Below are positions 29,998 to 41,158 of a stretch of DNA of 64,000 nt, one piece after another. Below the pieces are notes generated by a model. That model was not told where the DNA came from, made no database searches, and saw only the letters and a list, made by a program, of their open reading frames with translations. Source of the DNA: Mannheimia haemolytica (GTDB taxonomy: Bacteria; Pseudomonadota; Gammaproteobacteria; Enterobacterales; Pasteurellaceae); NCBI GenBank assembly GCA_900638155.1, contig LR134495.1, forward strand, positions 1,674,001 through 1,738,000, read 5' to 3'. How positions within the stretch are numbered: the stretch's first letter is position 1; each line of letters begins with the position of its first letter. Both the position numbers and the translations under genes were made by a program.

Positions 29998-30078
29998 TTA
30001 GAAAATGTTGCTGGCAAAAATAACGATCATACCAAGTGCGCCTACAACCGTTAGCATTGAATAACCAAAAGTACCCAT
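29998..30078 (-). CDS. Small single-span membrane protein, 26 residues
   Basis: The minus strand encodes MGTFGYSMLTVVGALGMIVI then FASNIF and a stop. Almost the whole peptide is one hydrophobic membrane helix. A good ribosome site (TGAGGA) lies 8 bases before the ATG, a sigma-70-like promoter lies 40-67 bases upstream, and a strong terminator follows. That is a complete gene unit of under 250 bases. The pattern of residues resembles the E. coli small membrane protein YnhF, but I could not test this. It is too short for usual gene finders. No function is claimed. Confidence 0.68.
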   Translation of the reverse strand: MGTFGYSMLTVVGALGMIVIFASNIF

Positions 30079-30117
30079 TTTACAATCCTCATTGTTAATT
30101 ATGATTAAAACCGCTTC

Positions 30118-30145
30118 ATTCTAGCATAATTTCAATCGCTTTGAA
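30118..30145 (-). promoter_or_regulatory. Promoter of the 26-residue ORF
   Basis: On the minus strand, TTCAAA, a 16-base spacer and TAGAAT. It lies in the gap after trpCF, so the small gene need not depend on trpCF transcription. Confidence 0.5.
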
Positions 30146-30147
30146 TC

Positions 30148-31584
30148 CTATGCTTGAATAATTTTGCTAAAACAAGCGGTCAATTTTTGCAAATCTTTTA
30201 CGCCTTTGGCACTTTCTACGCCGGAATTTAAATCTAAGCCGGCACAGCCTTGAGCAAGGGCTTGCTCAATATTCTCAGTGCCAATGCCACCTGCCAATAA
30301 CGCTTTTTGTTTTAAGACCTCCGGAATCAACGCCCAATTAAAGGTTTTGCCTGTGCCGCCTTGCTGATTGCCTACTTTGCTGTCTAGCACATAACGGGCA
30401 ATCTGCGGATTATCGGTAAATGCCACGTTTTCAGCCTCCACATCAACCGATATGGCTTTCCAGATTTGGGTTTTGCTACCCAGCTTTTCTGCCAACTCCG
30501 CGATATATTGCTCATCTTCTGAACCGTGTAATTGAACCGCAAATAATTCAAGCTGTTTTGCCATTTTTTCCACAAATTCGACAGCTTGATTTTGGAACAC
30601 CCCCACATAACGCAACGGTGCATTCACTACCAATTCTTGGGCTTGGCGAAGTGAAAGCTGGCGAGGCGAGCCCTCGGCAAAAATCAAACCGCCATATAAT
30701 GCCCCCTGCTCATAAACTGCTTTCACATCTTGCACACGGGTTAAGCCACACACTTTGTTTTCACCAAAAATCACCGCCCGCACCGCATTATTAAGATCCG
30801 CACTTCCCATTAAACTGCTACCAATTAAAAAAGCGTGGACATACGGCTTTATGTTTTTCACTTGCTGGTGATCGTTAATGCCCGATTCTGAAATCAAACA
30901 GACATCAGCCGGAATTTGGGCTTGATATTTTTCCACCAAACGCACAATGCGGTTCATATCAATCGTGAGCGTGTGCAAATCACGGTTATTAACGCCAATT
31001 ACCTTCGCCCCTAAGGCTAAGGCACGTTCAAATTCAGCCTCCGTGCTGGTTTCAGTCAAAACGCCCATTCCCAGCTCGTGAGCCAGTGTGGCAAGCTCAC
31101 GGTAGGTTTTATCATTTACTACCGACAACATCAATAAAATCGCATCAGCATTATAAAAACGGGCAAGGTAAACCTGGTATGCCGAAATCATAAAATCTTT
31201 ACACAAAATCGGCTGCGTGGTTTGTCGTTTAACTTGATCGATATAACGGAAATCACCTTGGAAATATTGCTCATCGGTTAAGACCGAAATCACCGAAGCA
31301 TAATTTTTATACACTTGAGCAATACTGTCTAAATCGAACTCAGCACGAATTAACCCTTTTGATGGTGAGGCTTTTTTGCATTCTAAAATATAAACCGGTT
31401 CTTGGTGTGTGCCTTTGGCAAGAGCCGCATAGAAATCACGGTCGCTTTTTACAATTTTGTGCTGAAATTCACTTAACGGAAAGGCTTGCTCTTTTTGTGC
31501 CACCCAAATGGCTTTATCTTGTACGATCTTTTGTAAAATCGTCGGTTGGTTTGGTTGAGCGTTATCTTGAACGGTATTTTGCAT
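30148..31584 (-). CDS. trpC: Bifunctional indole-3-glycerol-phosphate synthase / phosphoribosylanthranilate isomerase
   Basis: Catalyses two consecutive steps of tryptophan synthesis with two fused barrels, as in E. coli TrpC (also called TrpCF). The IGPS half (about 1-255) has [13 protein letters not shown] and the late ISESGI segment. The PRAI half (from about 260) starts [21 protein letters not shown] chose the ATG at 31584 (MQNTVQDN), which has TAGGAA seven bases upstream and matches the E. coli start. A frame 23 codons longer has no such support. No other trp gene is in the window, so trpCF stands alone here. Confidence 0.94.
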   Translation of the reverse strand: MQNTVQDNAQPNQPTILQKIVQDKAIWVAQKEQAFPLSEFQHKIVKSDRDFYAALAKGTHQEPVYILECKKASPSKGLIRAEFDLDSIAQVYKNYASVISVLTDEQYFQGDFRYIDQVKRQTTQPILCKDFMISAYQVYLARFYNADAILLMLSVVNDKTYRELATLAHELGMGVLTETSTEAEFERALALGAKVIGVNNRDLHTLTIDMNRIVRLVEKYQAQIPADVCLISESGINDHQQVKNIKPYVHAFLIGSSLMGSADLNNAVRAVIFGENKVCGLTRVQDVKAVYEQGALYGGLIFAEGSPRQLSLRQAQELVVNAPLRYVGVFQNQAVEFVEKMAKQLELFAVQLHGSEDEQYIAELAEKLGSKTQIWKAISVDVEAENVAFTDNPQIARYVLDSKVGNQQGGTGKTFNWALIPEVLKQKALLAGGIGTENIEQALAQGCAGLDLNSGVESAKGVKDLQKLTACFSKIIQA

Positions 31585-31671
31585 ATAAATTCCTAGAGCG
31601 AAATCGGTTTGAATGGTAAAATCTGCCCTTATTTTTACCCGAAAAAGTCTCATTTCACAAGCAAAACTAAG

Positions 31672-31983
31672 ATGAAATCACAAGTTATACAGCATTTATC
31701 TGATTTAGAAATCTCCCTGAGAGTTAATCAACTTTGGGAGGCGACACCACCAAGCCCTGAAGCCTTAGCCAATGAGCAACCTTTCTGCGTGGAAACCTTA
31801 ATCCCAACCCAATGGCTACAATGGATTTTTATTCCCAGAATGCGAGCCATTTTAGATGCAAATGCTGATTTACCTCGCAATTTTGCAATCACCCCTTATT
31901 TAGAAGAGGCATTGAAAAACGAAGGTTATTTACAAGCGATTTGCGAACCGCTATTAGGCTTGGAACAGTTGTTGAAAGATTAA
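31672..31983 (+). CDS. yqcC: YqcC family protein (DUF446)
   Basis: A small protein of 103 residues. It matches the YqcC family through [20 protein letters not shown] and the later [11 protein letters not shown]. The function is unknown. In E. coli yqcC precedes truC, and the same order is kept here. I start at the ATG at 31672 because family members begin at this point; a longer frame from 31609 adds residues that do not fit. The ribosome site is weak. Confidence 0.85.
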   Translation: MKSQVIQHLSDLEISLRVNQLWEATPPSPEALANEQPFCVETLIPTQWLQWIFIPRMRAILDANADLPRNFAITPYLEEALKNEGYLQAICEPLLGLEQLLKD

Positions 31984-32026
31984 CTTCTCTCTCAGTTCTT
32001 TTATTAATCTGACAAATTCGTTGATA

Positions 32027-32048
32027 GTGCCAGCGTCCACGCTGGTAC
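32027..32048. repeat. Palindromic element A between yqcC and truC
   Basis: GTGCCAGCG-TCCA-CGCTGGTAC, a 22-base near-perfect palindrome with one G-T pair. It shares the core AGCGTCCWCGCT with element B 30 bases downstream, which lies in opposite orientation. A REP/BIME-like arrangement. Confidence 0.7.
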
Positions 32049-32077
32049 TAATTTTAACGGTTAATTAATCAAAATTT

Positions 32078-32101
32078 GGCACAAGCGAGGACGCTTGCGC
32101 C
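32078..32101. repeat. Palindromic element B between yqcC and truC
   Basis: GGCACAAGCGAGGACGCTTGCGCC, whose reverse complement shares AGCGTCCTCGCT with element A. Together A and B form an inverted pair around a 29-base AT-rich spacer in the 153-base gap. Confidence 0.7.
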
Positions 32102-32136
32102 ATCATAGAGATTTGATAAATTATACTTAATGTATT

Positions 32137-32865
32137 ATGACCTTAGATATTTTATACCAAGACAACTCGCTTATCGCCATCAACAAACCTGCCGGAATGT
32201 TGGTGCATCGTTCTTGGTTAGATAAACACGAAACGGTGTTTGCAATGCAAACCCTGCGGGATCAAATCGGGCAACACGTTTTTCCGATTCACCGCCTTGA
32301 CCGCCCAACCTCGGGTGTGTTGCTTTTTGCTCTCAACAGCGAAACCGCCCGAATAATGAGCGAGCAGTTTGAACAACACCTAGTACAAAAAACTTATTTG
32401 GCGGTGGTGCGTGGCTATTTACAAGGTTCGGCACAAATTGATTATCCGCTTAAAGTGATTTTAGATAAAATTGCGGATAAATTTTCACAAGAAAAAGAGG
32501 CACAAGCAGCCATTACTGATTATAAAGGCTTAGCAACAGTTGAAATGCCTTACGCTGTCGGCAAACACCAAACCGCTCGTTATAGTTTGGTTGAACTTAG
32601 CCCTAAAACCGGACGGAAACACCAGCTTCGCCGCCACCTGAAACACCTGTTTCATCCGATTATGGGAGACAGCAAATATGGCGATTTGCACCAAAACCGT
32701 GCTTTGGCGGAGAGATCGGGCGTAAGTCGTTTGATGCTACACGCTCATAAATTGCAATTTCAGCACCCAGAAACCTTGCAAAAAATCGAGATAATTGCAC
32801 CGCTTGATGAGCAATGGCAACGCCTCTTTACATTTTTTGACTGGAACTTTACCCAATTTTGTTAG
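32137..32865 (+). CDS. truC: tRNA pseudouridine(65) synthase TruC
   Basis: Converts U65 to pseudouridine in some tRNAs. The 242-residue RluA-family protein contains the catalytic-Asp motif [18 protein letters not shown] near residue 55 and the later [14 protein letters not shown]. Family length is about 260, so it is slightly short at the C-terminus but keeps the core. It follows yqcC as in E. coli and is close to the YoaH-like gene. Confidence 0.92.
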   Translation: MTLDILYQDNSLIAINKPAGMLVHRSWLDKHETVFAMQTLRDQIGQHVFPIHRLDRPTSGVLLFALNSETARIMSEQFEQHLVQKTYLAVVRGYLQGSAQIDYPLKVILDKIADKFSQEKEAQAAITDYKGLATVEMPYAVGKHQTARYSLVELSPKTGRKHQLRRHLKHLFHPIMGDSKYGDLHQNRALAERSGVSRLMLHAHKLQFQHPETLQKIEIIAPLDEQWQRLFTFFDWNFTQFC

Positions 32866-32881
32866 ACAAAAGGCATATTAT

Positions 32882-33040
32882 ATGGATAATTCACTTTTAT
32901 CACTGACACACGAGCAGCAACAAGCCGCCGTAGAAGAAATTCAGCAACTGATGTCACAAGGCATCAGTGCCGGCGAGGCAATTCAAATCATTGCCAATAA
33001 ATTACGCCAACAACACGCACAATCGGAGAATCAAAAATGA
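32882..33040 (+). CDS. UPF0181 / YoaH-like small protein
   Basis: A 52-residue protein with the family core [20 protein letters not shown] followed by [12 protein letters not shown], close to E. coli YoaH. The function is unknown. I start at the ATG at 32882 because the core begins a few residues later; the longer frame starts inside truC. Its stop overlaps the start of the next gene by 4 bases (ATGA), suggesting coupled translation. Confidence 0.88.
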   Translation: MDNSLLSLTHEQQQAAVEEIQQLMSQGISAGEAIQIIANKLRQQHAQSENQK

Positions 33041-33513
33041 AAAAATTAAGCACCTTGCTTACTCTAGTCATGGCAGCCGGCTATGCCACTGCCGCAGCAG
33101 ACAAACCTGTCGTAAAACCCATCCCTTTTGAGGGAAAGCCAGCAGTTGCATTACAAGTGTTTGACATGAGTGGCAAAGTAGCCCGCCCCATCCAAGGCAA
33201 CACGCTTTCTATCAGCAAAAAACAAAATCGCCTCTGCTGGGTAAGTGTCAATATTCCGCTACAGGGCAAGGTAAATATTGTAGAAGCATTCTATGCCCCG
33301 GCAGCACTAACATTAGTTTCACCGGGCTCACAATTTGATTCATCTGCTGATAATAAAAACCACACTATTGTGACTTTAGTAGAAAGCAACAATAACCAAT
33401 CTGTAAGCCGTTGCTGGAGTTTTGACCAAACCGATCCGATTGGAAAATACAAACTGGAAGTGCAAATCAAAGACCAAGTGTTCAAAGGTTTAGCATTTGA
33501 AATCACTAAATAA
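33037..33513 (+). CDS. Secreted protein of unknown function
   Basis: A 158-residue protein with a clear signal peptide ([20 protein letters not shown]) and probable periplasmic location. The mature part reads as a beta-rich domain with two cysteines (RLCWVSV and SRCWSFD), each followed by Trp, that could form a disulfide. I recognise no family with confidence; it looks like one of the conserved Pasteurellaceae exported hypotheticals. GGAG precedes the ATG and the start overlaps the YoaH-like gene by 4 bases. A terminator follows. Confidence 0.8.
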   Translation: MKKLSTLLTLVMAAGYATAAADKPVVKPIPFEGKPAVALQVFDMSGKVARPIQGNTLSISKKQNRLCWVSVNIPLQGKVNIVEAFYAPAALTLVSPGSQFDSSADNKNHTIVTLVESNNNQSVSRCWSFDQTDPIGKYKLEVQIKDQVFKGLAFEITK

Positions 33514-33516
33514 CTT

Positions 33517-33549
33517 AAAAGCCACAGAGTAACCCTCTGTGGCTTTTTG
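33517..33549 (+). terminator. Terminator after the secreted-protein gene
   Basis: AAAAGCCACAGAG / CTCTGTGGCTTTTT stem with a short TAACC loop, at the convergence with the CYTH gene. Confidence 0.88.
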
Positions 33550-34401
33550 CTAAATCATTGTTTTTAAATTGGTTAAATTGTGCAGCAAATAATCTTTACT
33601 CTTCACAAAGGCTCTCGCCTGTTGCCAGCTGCTAAATTTTTGCTGAGAGGATTGACTAAAACGTACCAGCACTTCTGAGTTTTCATTGCCAACACGAATA
33701 AAATCAGCCAATAATTGAGCTAATTTTTCACTATTTTCCCCCACCATTGCGGTTACAATTTTTTGCTCAAATTTAACCGCTTGTCCGAGCAAATAACCTC
33801 GCTGGGCTTTGCTTAAATTGCTCAACCACATCCCATCCGCTTTTGGCATTGCCTCAACTAAGGTAAACAAATCGCTCAGATTTCCTTGCTTGATTTCAAA
33901 TTCCAATTCACAAATCGGCTCTTCACCAAAATGATTTTTAATAATGCCCTGATCTAACGCTACCTCAATTTCAGACTGCCCTACTTTCACCAACCAAGTT
34001 TTACGGATGAAATCGGTGCTGAAAGTCGCTTGCAGGCTTTCTGCAATCTGCTTTGAATTTTCAAACGGCAACCTGTATTTTTCCACTAATGTCTGAAAAT
34101 CCGGCTGGCTATTGGGTAAGGCTAAATTATATTCCGGGCGAATATGCAAACCGCCTACAATTTCCCCTTGCGTTTTTAGTGTGATTTCATATTGTTGATT
34201 CACAGAACGCACTCGCAACCCCATTTTTTGTGAGGCAAAAAATTGTGCCGGCGTATCATAATAGGTGTTGCCTAACAATTCCGTTTGATGAGCAAGCACA
34301 GGGAATGGAGTGGTTTGATTCAAGTAGTTTTCCACTAACGCCACATTCTGCGGTTCCAACATTATTTTCAGTTCGATTTCTGCTTGTTTTTGGTTTTCCA
34401 T
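33550..34401 (-). CDS. CYTH domain protein (YgiF-like, without CHAD domain)
   Basis: CYTH proteins hydrolyse inorganic triphosphate or related triphosphates in a tunnel fold. The ExExK metal/phosphate motif is visible at residues 8-12 (EIELK), followed by conserved YYDTP, GLRVRSVN and ELEFEIKQG segments. E. coli YgiF has about 430 residues, with a C-terminal CHAD domain. This protein has 283 and only a short helical tail after residue 210, so the CHAD part is lost or replaced. Triphosphatase activity is inferred. It diverges from ycjX. Confidence 0.82.
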   Translation of the reverse strand: MENQKQAEIELKIMLEPQNVALVENYLNQTTPFPVLAHQTELLGNTYYDTPAQFFASQKMGLRVRSVNQQYEITLKTQGEIVGGLHIRPEYNLALPNSQPDFQTLVEKYRLPFENSKQIAESLQATFSTDFIRKTWLVKVGQSEIEVALDQGIIKNHFGEEPICELEFEIKQGNLSDLFTLVEAMPKADGMWLSNLSKAQRGYLLGQAVKFEQKIVTAMVGENSEKLAQLLADFIRVGNENSEVLVRFSQSSQQKFSSWQQARAFVKSKDYLLHNLTNLKTMI

Positions 34402-34461
34402 TTCACACGCCCCTGCAACGTTGTATAATCAAGCGGTTATTTTATCAATAAATTTTGCAAA

Positions 34462-35871
34462 ATGTTTTCAAAAATTCACCACAAACTGAATAACTTTGTC
34501 CAGCGTGGACTCGACAACCACTTAAGTCTTGCCGTTACCGGCTTAAGCCGTAGTGGCAAAACCGCGTTTATTACCAGCTTGGTTGATCAGCTTTTGCATA
34601 TCAACAAAGGTGGTAATTCGCATTTAAACCTGTTTGCGCCGGCACGCCACGGGCAGATTCTATCGGTAAAACGCGTTGAGCAAGGGGATTTAACTATTCC
34701 TCGTTTTGAATATGACAAAAACCGGCAATGTTTTGAAGCCCAGCCACCCTGTTGGCCAAATTCAACTACCGGCATCAGCGAAATTCGCCTTGCAATTCGC
34801 TACCAACGGCAACATTCTCTGCTGCGTCATATTAAGGAAACCGGCACGCTTTATTTGGATATTTTCGACTACCCGGGCGAATGGTTGCTAGATTTACCCC
34901 TGCTCTCCCTTTCCTATAAAGAGTGGTCGCAAACGCAACAAAATGTGCATAAAGATGAGCGTGCAGAGCTTGCCACGCCTTGGTTACAAGCGGTTAAAAA
35001 AATCGATCTTTTTGCAAAAACCGATGAAAATTTACTGGCAGAACTCAGCCAACAATACACCGATTATTTGCTCGCCTGCAAAGCTCAAGGCATGCAATAT
35101 ATTCAACCGGGGCGGTTTGTACTACCAACCGAAAATGCCAAAGGTGCACCGGTTTTCCAATTTTTTCCGTTATTAGATTTAAGCGAAACGGATTGGGAGA
35201 AATTGGAACAAAGCGACAGAAACAGTGTTTTCCATACTCTCAAAAAACGCTATGAGCATTACCAGAAAAAAATCGTCAAGCCGTTTTATGAAGATTACTT
35301 CTCGCAATTTGACCGCCAAGTGATTCTGGCAGACTGCCTTACGCCGTTAAATTATGGCTACAATGAATTTATGGAAATGAAATTGGGGTTACAGCAACTG
35401 TTTAAACATTTCCATTATGGCAATCGTTCCCTATTCCACCGCCTGTTTTCATCAAATATTGACAAACTGCTGTTTATCGCAACAAAAGCGGATCACATTA
35501 CCAGCGACCAAGTGCCAAATTTAGAAAGCCTAATGCGACAATTAGTACAAGAAGGTGGAAGACACGCGGAATTTGATGGCATTGAAACCGGCTATTTAGC
35601 GATTTCCTCAATTCAAGCGACCGATGCGGTGAAAGTGACTCAGCAGGATAAAGTTATTAAAGCGATAAGAGGGATTCGTTCCAGCGACAGAAAACAAGTC
35701 ACGCTCTACCCCGGCACAGTGCCAAGCCGTTTACCGGATAAGCATTACTGGCAATTTAACCGTTTTGAATTTGATCAATTCGAGCCCAAACAAATTGCCT
35801 ACGACCAACCGATTCCACACCTCAGAATGGATTCAGTGCTACAATTTTTATTGGCGGATATGTTTGAGTAA
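34462..35871 (+). CDS. ycjX: YcjX family P-loop protein (DUF463)
   Basis: A 469-residue protein with a Walker A loop GLSRSGKT at residues 27-34 and the family segments LFAPARHGQILSVKRV and LYLDIFDYPGEWLLDLPLL. YcjX belongs to a GTPase-like family tied to stress regulons in enterobacteria; its function is not settled. In E. coli it is followed by ycjF, but here smpB follows, so ycjF is not at this position. An inverted pair of uptake sequences closes the gene. Confidence 0.9.
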   Translation: MFSKIHHKLNNFVQRGLDNHLSLAVTGLSRSGKTAFITSLVDQLLHINKGGNSHLNLFAPARHGQILSVKRVEQGDLTIPRFEYDKNRQCFEAQPPCWPNSTTGISEIRLAIRYQRQHSLLRHIKETGTLYLDIFDYPGEWLLDLPLLSLSYKEWSQTQQNVHKDERAELATPWLQAVKKIDLFAKTDENLLAELSQQYTDYLLACKAQGMQYIQPGRFVLPTENAKGAPVFQFFPLLDLSETDWEKLEQSDRNSVFHTLKKRYEHYQKKIVKPFYEDYFSQFDRQVILADCLTPLNYGYNEFMEMKLGLQQLFKHFHYGNRSLFHRLFSSNIDKLLFIATKADHITSDQVPNLESLMRQLVQEGGRHAEFDGIETGYLAISSIQATDAVKVTQQDKVIKAIRGIRSSDRKQVTLYPGTVPSRLPDKHYWQFNRFEFDQFEPKQIAYDQPIPHLRMDSVLQFLLADMFE

Positions 35872-35933
35872 TTACAAGCGGTGATTTTTCTCTGGTTTTT
35901 TGCAAAAAATTCAGCAAATTTGACCGCTTGTAA
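35872..35933. repeat. Inverted pair of uptake sequences after ycjX
   Basis: TTACAAGCGGT and ACCGCTTGTAA (11-base perfect arms) flank a 40-base loop holding TTTTTTGCAAAAAA. It begins with the last bases at the ycjX stop. It may act as a weak terminator and as an uptake signal readable on both strands. Confidence 0.75.
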
Positions 35934-36012
35934 ACCTTTCCGCCCTTTGGTTGTTCACTGTTTAGCTTGTTTAGGGTAGAATTTAAGGAATTTTTATAAG
36001 ACTTTTAAAATT

Positions 36013-36492
36013 ATGGCAAAAAAACCTAAAGTTGCATCAAATACGATTGCATTAAATAAACGTGCCAGACACGAATATTTCATTGAAGATGAAATTGAAG
36101 CCGGCTTAGAGCTACAAGGCTGGGAAGTCAAAGCATTGCGTGCCGGCAAAGGCAATATCAGCGATAGCTATGTGATATTTCGCAATGGCGAAGCTTTCTT
36201 GTTTGGGGCAATGATTACGCCTTTGAATATGGCATCCACTCATATTGTCAGCGACCCAACCCGCACCCGAAAACTTTTACTGAATAAACGTGAGTTAGAC
36301 TCACTGTTCGGTAAAGTCAATCGTGAAGGTTATACCATTGTTGCCACCTCAATGTATTGGAAAAATGCGTGGGTGAAAGTAAAAATCGGCTTAGCCAAAG
36401 GTAAAAAACTGCACGATAAACGTGAAGATATTAAAGACCGTGAATGGCAAGTGGCTAAACAGCGTATTATGAAAAATGCCAATCGTGGCTAA
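36013..36492 (+). CDS. smpB: SsrA-binding protein SmpB
   Basis: Binds tmRNA and delivers it to stalled ribosomes for trans-translation. The 159-residue protein has [20 protein letters not shown] near the start, the beta-barrel segment [18 protein letters not shown], and the basic C-terminal tail [15 protein letters not shown] that folds in the decoding centre. Length is normal. The tmRNA gene ssrA was not found in the window. A CTCTCTC hairpin follows before serS. Confidence 0.96.
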   Translation: MAKKPKVASNTIALNKRARHEYFIEDEIEAGLELQGWEVKALRAGKGNISDSYVIFRNGEAFLFGAMITPLNMASTHIVSDPTRTRKLLLNKRELDSLFGKVNREGYTIVATSMYWKNAWVKVKIGLAKGKKLHDKREDIKDREWQVAKQRIMKNANRG

Positions 36493-36502
36493 ATGAATAA
36501 TT

Positions 36503-36525
36503 ACTCTCTCCCATAAAGAGAGAGT
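36503..36525. repeat. CTCTCTCC-type hairpin between smpB and serS
   Basis: ACTCTCTC-CCATAAA-GAGAGAGT, an 8-base stem followed by GAAAAAC rather than a T-run. It resembles the hairpins at 41159-41181 and 41308-41330. Confidence 0.6.
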
Positions 36526-36540
36526 GAAAAACAAATTTAA

Positions 36541-37863
<1,323 letters not shown>

Positions 37864-37876
37864 TAATTAATAAATG

Positions 37877-37909
37877 AAACCAATCTCAGAAATGGGGTTG
37901 GTTTTTTTG
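37877..37909 (+). terminator. Terminator after serS
   Basis: AAACCAATCTC pairs with GGGGTTGGTTT (11 pairs including two G-U) around AGAAAT, followed by TTTTG. Confidence 0.85.
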
Positions 37910-37923
37910 TTTATGGAGGCTAT

Positions 37924-38454
37924 ATGGCAAGACGTAGAAAAATAAAAGGTTCAGGCAATATAGGGGGCTTTATGCTAATACTCTTCGTTGCCAGCGGACT
38001 ATCTAAATGTATTGGTGGAGATTCCAAAGAACCTTTAAAAGGGAGCTCTACACAAACTCAATCATTAGTGCAATCAATAGATACACCATCTAAACCAGCT
38101 CAAAATTCATCTCTAATAAACGATCAGGAAAAAGAGAAAGATGTTCTTATATCTACAAAAGAGATCCCCTTAAATTCAAATAATCAAAAACAAAATTATT
38201 CTAAGAAAATAAATCACCCAGAATCAGCCAAAACATTATCTACTTCACAAACTAAAGTAAAACCAAAGACAAACACAAAACAACTAAACTCTAGAAATAC
38301 TCAAAAGCCAGCAACATCATTACAATGTGGGGGAAAACGATATTGTTCAGAAATGAATAACTGTGCTGAGGCTAAATTTTATTTACGCCAATGTGGCATA
38401 AAAAGCTTAGATAGAGATCGAGATGGAATACCTTGTGAGTCAATATGTGGCTAA
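37924..38454 (+). CDS. Excalibur-domain protein with membrane anchor
   Basis: A 176-residue protein. After a basic N-terminus (MARRRKIKGSG) comes one hydrophobic segment (GGFMLILFVASGLSKC). A long low-complexity linker rich in Ser, Lys, Asn, Gln and Thr follows. The C-terminal Excalibur-type domain (about 135-176) has paired cysteines and the calcium-loop-like DRDRDGIPCESICG. The linker is much more AT-rich than serS and leuS on either side. GGAGG precedes the ATG at a suitable distance. Its function is unknown; Excalibur domains occur in extracellular or nuclease-linked proteins. Confidence 0.85.
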   Translation: MARRRKIKGSGNIGGFMLILFVASGLSKCIGGDSKEPLKGSSTQTQSLVQSIDTPSKPAQNSSLINDQEKEKDVLISTKEIPLNSNNQKQNYSKKINHPESAKTLSTSQTKVKPKTNTKQLNSRNTQKPATSLQCGGKRYCSEMNNCAEAKFYLRQCGIKSLDRDRDGIPCESICG

Positions 38455-38566
38455 TAGCAAAAATTTGCAAAAAACCAGCTAAATTCCACCGCTTGCCATT
38501 CAAAAAAAGGCGTTTTTGCGGTATCCTATCGGCAATTTTTTCAGTTAAATTTAAAGGTTAAATTTT

Positions 38567-41152
38567 ATGCAACAGCAGTATAACCCAAGTGAGATTGAAC
38601 CTAAGGTTCAGCGTTATTGGGCAGAAAATAAAGTTTTTAAAGCAGTTAAAGACGTTACCAAAGAGAAATATTATTGCCTTTCAATGTTGCCTTATCCGTC
38701 AGGTAAGCTACATATGGGGCACGTGCGTAACTACACCATTGGTGATGTAGTGTCTCGTTATCAGCGAATGATCGGTAAAAATGTATTACAGCCAATGGGT
38801 TGGGACGCATTCGGTTTACCGGCGGAAGGTGCTGCGGTGAAAAATAATACCGCACCGGCAAAATGGACTTACGAAAACATCGAATATATGAAAGGTCAGC
38901 TTAAAATGTTGGGCTTCTCTTATGACTGGGATCGTGAAGTCACCACTTGCCGTCCGGAATATTACAAATGGGAGCAATGGTTCTTCACAGAGCTTTATAA
39001 AAAAGGCTTGGTGTATAAAAAAACCTCAACCGTAAACTGGTGTCCGAATGATGAAACCGTGCTTGCCAACGAGCAAGTACACGAAGGCTGTTGCTGGCGT
39101 TGTGACACCCCAGTGGAACAGCGTGAAATTCCGCAATGGTTTATCAAAATCACAGACTATGCTGAAGAGTTATTAACTCAGTTAGATAATCTCCCACAAT
39201 GGCCGGATCAAGTAAAAACCATGCAACGCAACTGGATCGGTCGTTCCGAAGGGGTAGAAATCACCTTTAAAATTGCCGGTTCAAATGCAGAATTACCGGT
39301 TTACACTACCCGTCCGGATACCTTCTTCGGCGTAAGCTATGTGGCGATTGCTGCTGCTCACCCATTAGCAGAATTAGCTGCACAAAATAATCCGGCATTG
39401 GCTGAATTTATTCGTGAGGCGAAAAATACCAAAGTAGCAGAAGCAGAATTAGCCACCATGGAGAAAAAAGGAATGGCAACCGGCTTATTCGCCATTCACC
39501 CCTTAACAGGCAAAGAAGTGCCGGTTTGGGTTGCTAACTTCGTGTTAATGCACTACGGCACAGGTGCGGTAATGGCGGTTCCGGCTCACGATGAGCGTGA
39601 CTTTGAATTTGCACAAAAATACGATTTGCAAATTAATCAGGTAATTCAACCGCTTGATGGTTCAGAGTGGGACTTCAGCAAAGCGGCTTACACCGAACAC
39701 GGTAAATTAATCAACTCCGCCGAGTTTGACGGCTTAGAATTTGATGCAGCTTTCAATGCAATTGCCGATAAATTAGAAGCAATGAGCGTAGGTAAACGCC
39801 AAGTAAACTTCCGTCTGCGTGACTGGGGCGTTTCTCGCCAACGTTATTGGGGTGCTCCAATTCCAATGATGACGACAGAAGAAGGCGAAGTTGTTACCGT
39901 TCCATTACAAGATTTGCCGGTGATTCTACCGGAAGATGTGGTAATGAACGGTGTGCAAAGCCCGATTAAAGCGGATCCTGAATGGGCGAAAACCACTTAC
40001 AACGGCAAACCGGCATTGCGTGAGACCGATACCTTCGATACCTTTATGGAATCCTCTTGGTACTACGCACGCTATACTTGCCCGCAATATCACGAAGGAA
40101 TGTTAGATTCAGACGAGGCGAACTACTGGCTACCGGTCGATCAATATATCGGCGGTATTGAGCACGCTACAATGCACTTGCTCTACTTCCGTTTCTTCCA
40201 TAAATTATTGCGTGATGCAGGCATTTTAAATTCGGACGAGCCGGCGACTAAACTGTTGTGTCAAGGTATGGTGCTTGCCGATGCGTTCTACTACACCAGC
40301 CCGACTAACGAGCGTATTTGGGTTAGCCCGACACAAGTCACCTTAGAACGTGATGAGAAAGGTCGTATCATCAAAGCAACCGATCCTGAAGGGCGTGAGC
40401 TGGTTCACAGCGGTATGACCAAAATGTCGAAATCGAAAAACAACGGTATCGACCCACAAGAAATGGTGGAAAAATACGGTGCTGATACGGTTCGCTTGTT
40501 TATGATGTTTGCCTCCCCTGCGGAAATGACATTAGAATGGCAAGAATCCGGCGTTGAAGGGGCAAAACGTTTCTTAGGTCGTGTTTGGAATTTAGTGTAT
40601 AGCTATGCTCAAAATCCGGCAACGGCTGCATTAGACGTGAATGCCTTAGACAAAGCTCAAAAAGAACTTCGCCGTGATGTACACAAAACCATCGCGAAAG
40701 TGAGTGATGATATTGGTCGTCGTCAAACTTTCAATACAGCGATTGCTGCGGTGATGGAATTGATGAACAAGCTCACCAAAGCCCCGCTTGAAACCGAGCA
40801 AGATAAAGCGGTAATGGCAGAAGCTTTAAGTGCGGTGGTGCGTATGCTTTACCCAATCACGCCACATATCTGCTTTGAGTTATGGCAAATGTTAGGTAAT
40901 GAGCAAACTATTGATTTTGCCCCTTGGGTACAAGCCGATGAATCCGCTATGGTGGAAGACGAAAAATTGGTGGTGGTACAAGTAAACGGAAAAGTGCGTG
41001 GCAAAATTACTGTTTCAGCCACAGCCACGGAAGATGAAGTTAAAGCCATCGCCAAAGCCGATCCAAACGTGGCTAAATTCTTAGATGGTCAGCAGATTGT
41101 AAAAGAAATCTACGTTCCATTTAAAATGTTGAGCTTTGCGGTTAAGGCGTAA
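38567..41152 (+). CDS. leuS: Leucyl-tRNA synthetase
   Basis: Charges tRNA-Leu. The 861-residue class I enzyme has the HIGH-type motif in [15 protein letters not shown] near residue 42, the CP1 editing domain (about 220-420, with [22 protein letters not shown]), and the KMSKS loop in [14 protein letters not shown] near residue 620. Length equals the E. coli enzyme. lptE and holA follow, the gene order seen across gammaproteobacteria, but a 201-base run of hairpins separates leuS and lptE here. Confidence 0.97.
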   Translation: MQQQYNPSEIEPKVQRYWAENKVFKAVKDVTKEKYYCLSMLPYPSGKLHMGHVRNYTIGDVVSRYQRMIGKNVLQPMGWDAFGLPAEGAAVKNNTAPAKWTYENIEYMKGQLKMLGFSYDWDREVTTCRPEYYKWEQWFFTELYKKGLVYKKTSTVNWCPNDETVLANEQVHEGCCWRCDTPVEQREIPQWFIKITDYAEELLTQLDNLPQWPDQVKTMQRNWIGRSEGVEITFKIAGSNAELPVYTTRPDTFFGVSYVAIAAAHPLAELAAQNNPALAEFIREAKNTKVAEAELATMEKKGMATGLFAIHPLTGKEVPVWVANFVLMHYGTGAVMAVPAHDERDFEFAQKYDLQINQVIQPLDGSEWDFSKAAYTEHGKLINSAEFDGLEFDAAFNAIADKLEAMSVGKRQVNFRLRDWGVSRQRYWGAPIPMMTTEEGEVVTVPLQDLPVILPEDVVMNGVQSPIKADPEWAKTTYNGKPALRETDTFDTFMESSWYYARYTCPQYHEGMLDSDEANYWLPVDQYIGGIEHATMHLLYFRFFHKLLRDAGILNSDEPATKLLCQGMVLADAFYYTSPTNERIWVSPTQVTLERDEKGRIIKATDPEGRELVHSGMTKMSKSKNNGIDPQEMVEKYGADTVRLFMMFASPAEMTLEWQESGVEGAKRFLGRVWNLVYSYAQNPATAALDVNALDKAQKELRRDVHKTIAKVSDDIGRRQTFNTAIAAVMELMNKLTKAPLETEQDKAVMAEALSAVVRMLYPITPHICFELWQMLGNEQTIDFAPWVQADESAMVEDEKLVVVQVNGKVRGKITVSATATEDEVKAIAKADPNVAKFLDGQQIVKEIYVPFKMLSFAVKA

Positions 41153-41158
41153 CAAACA

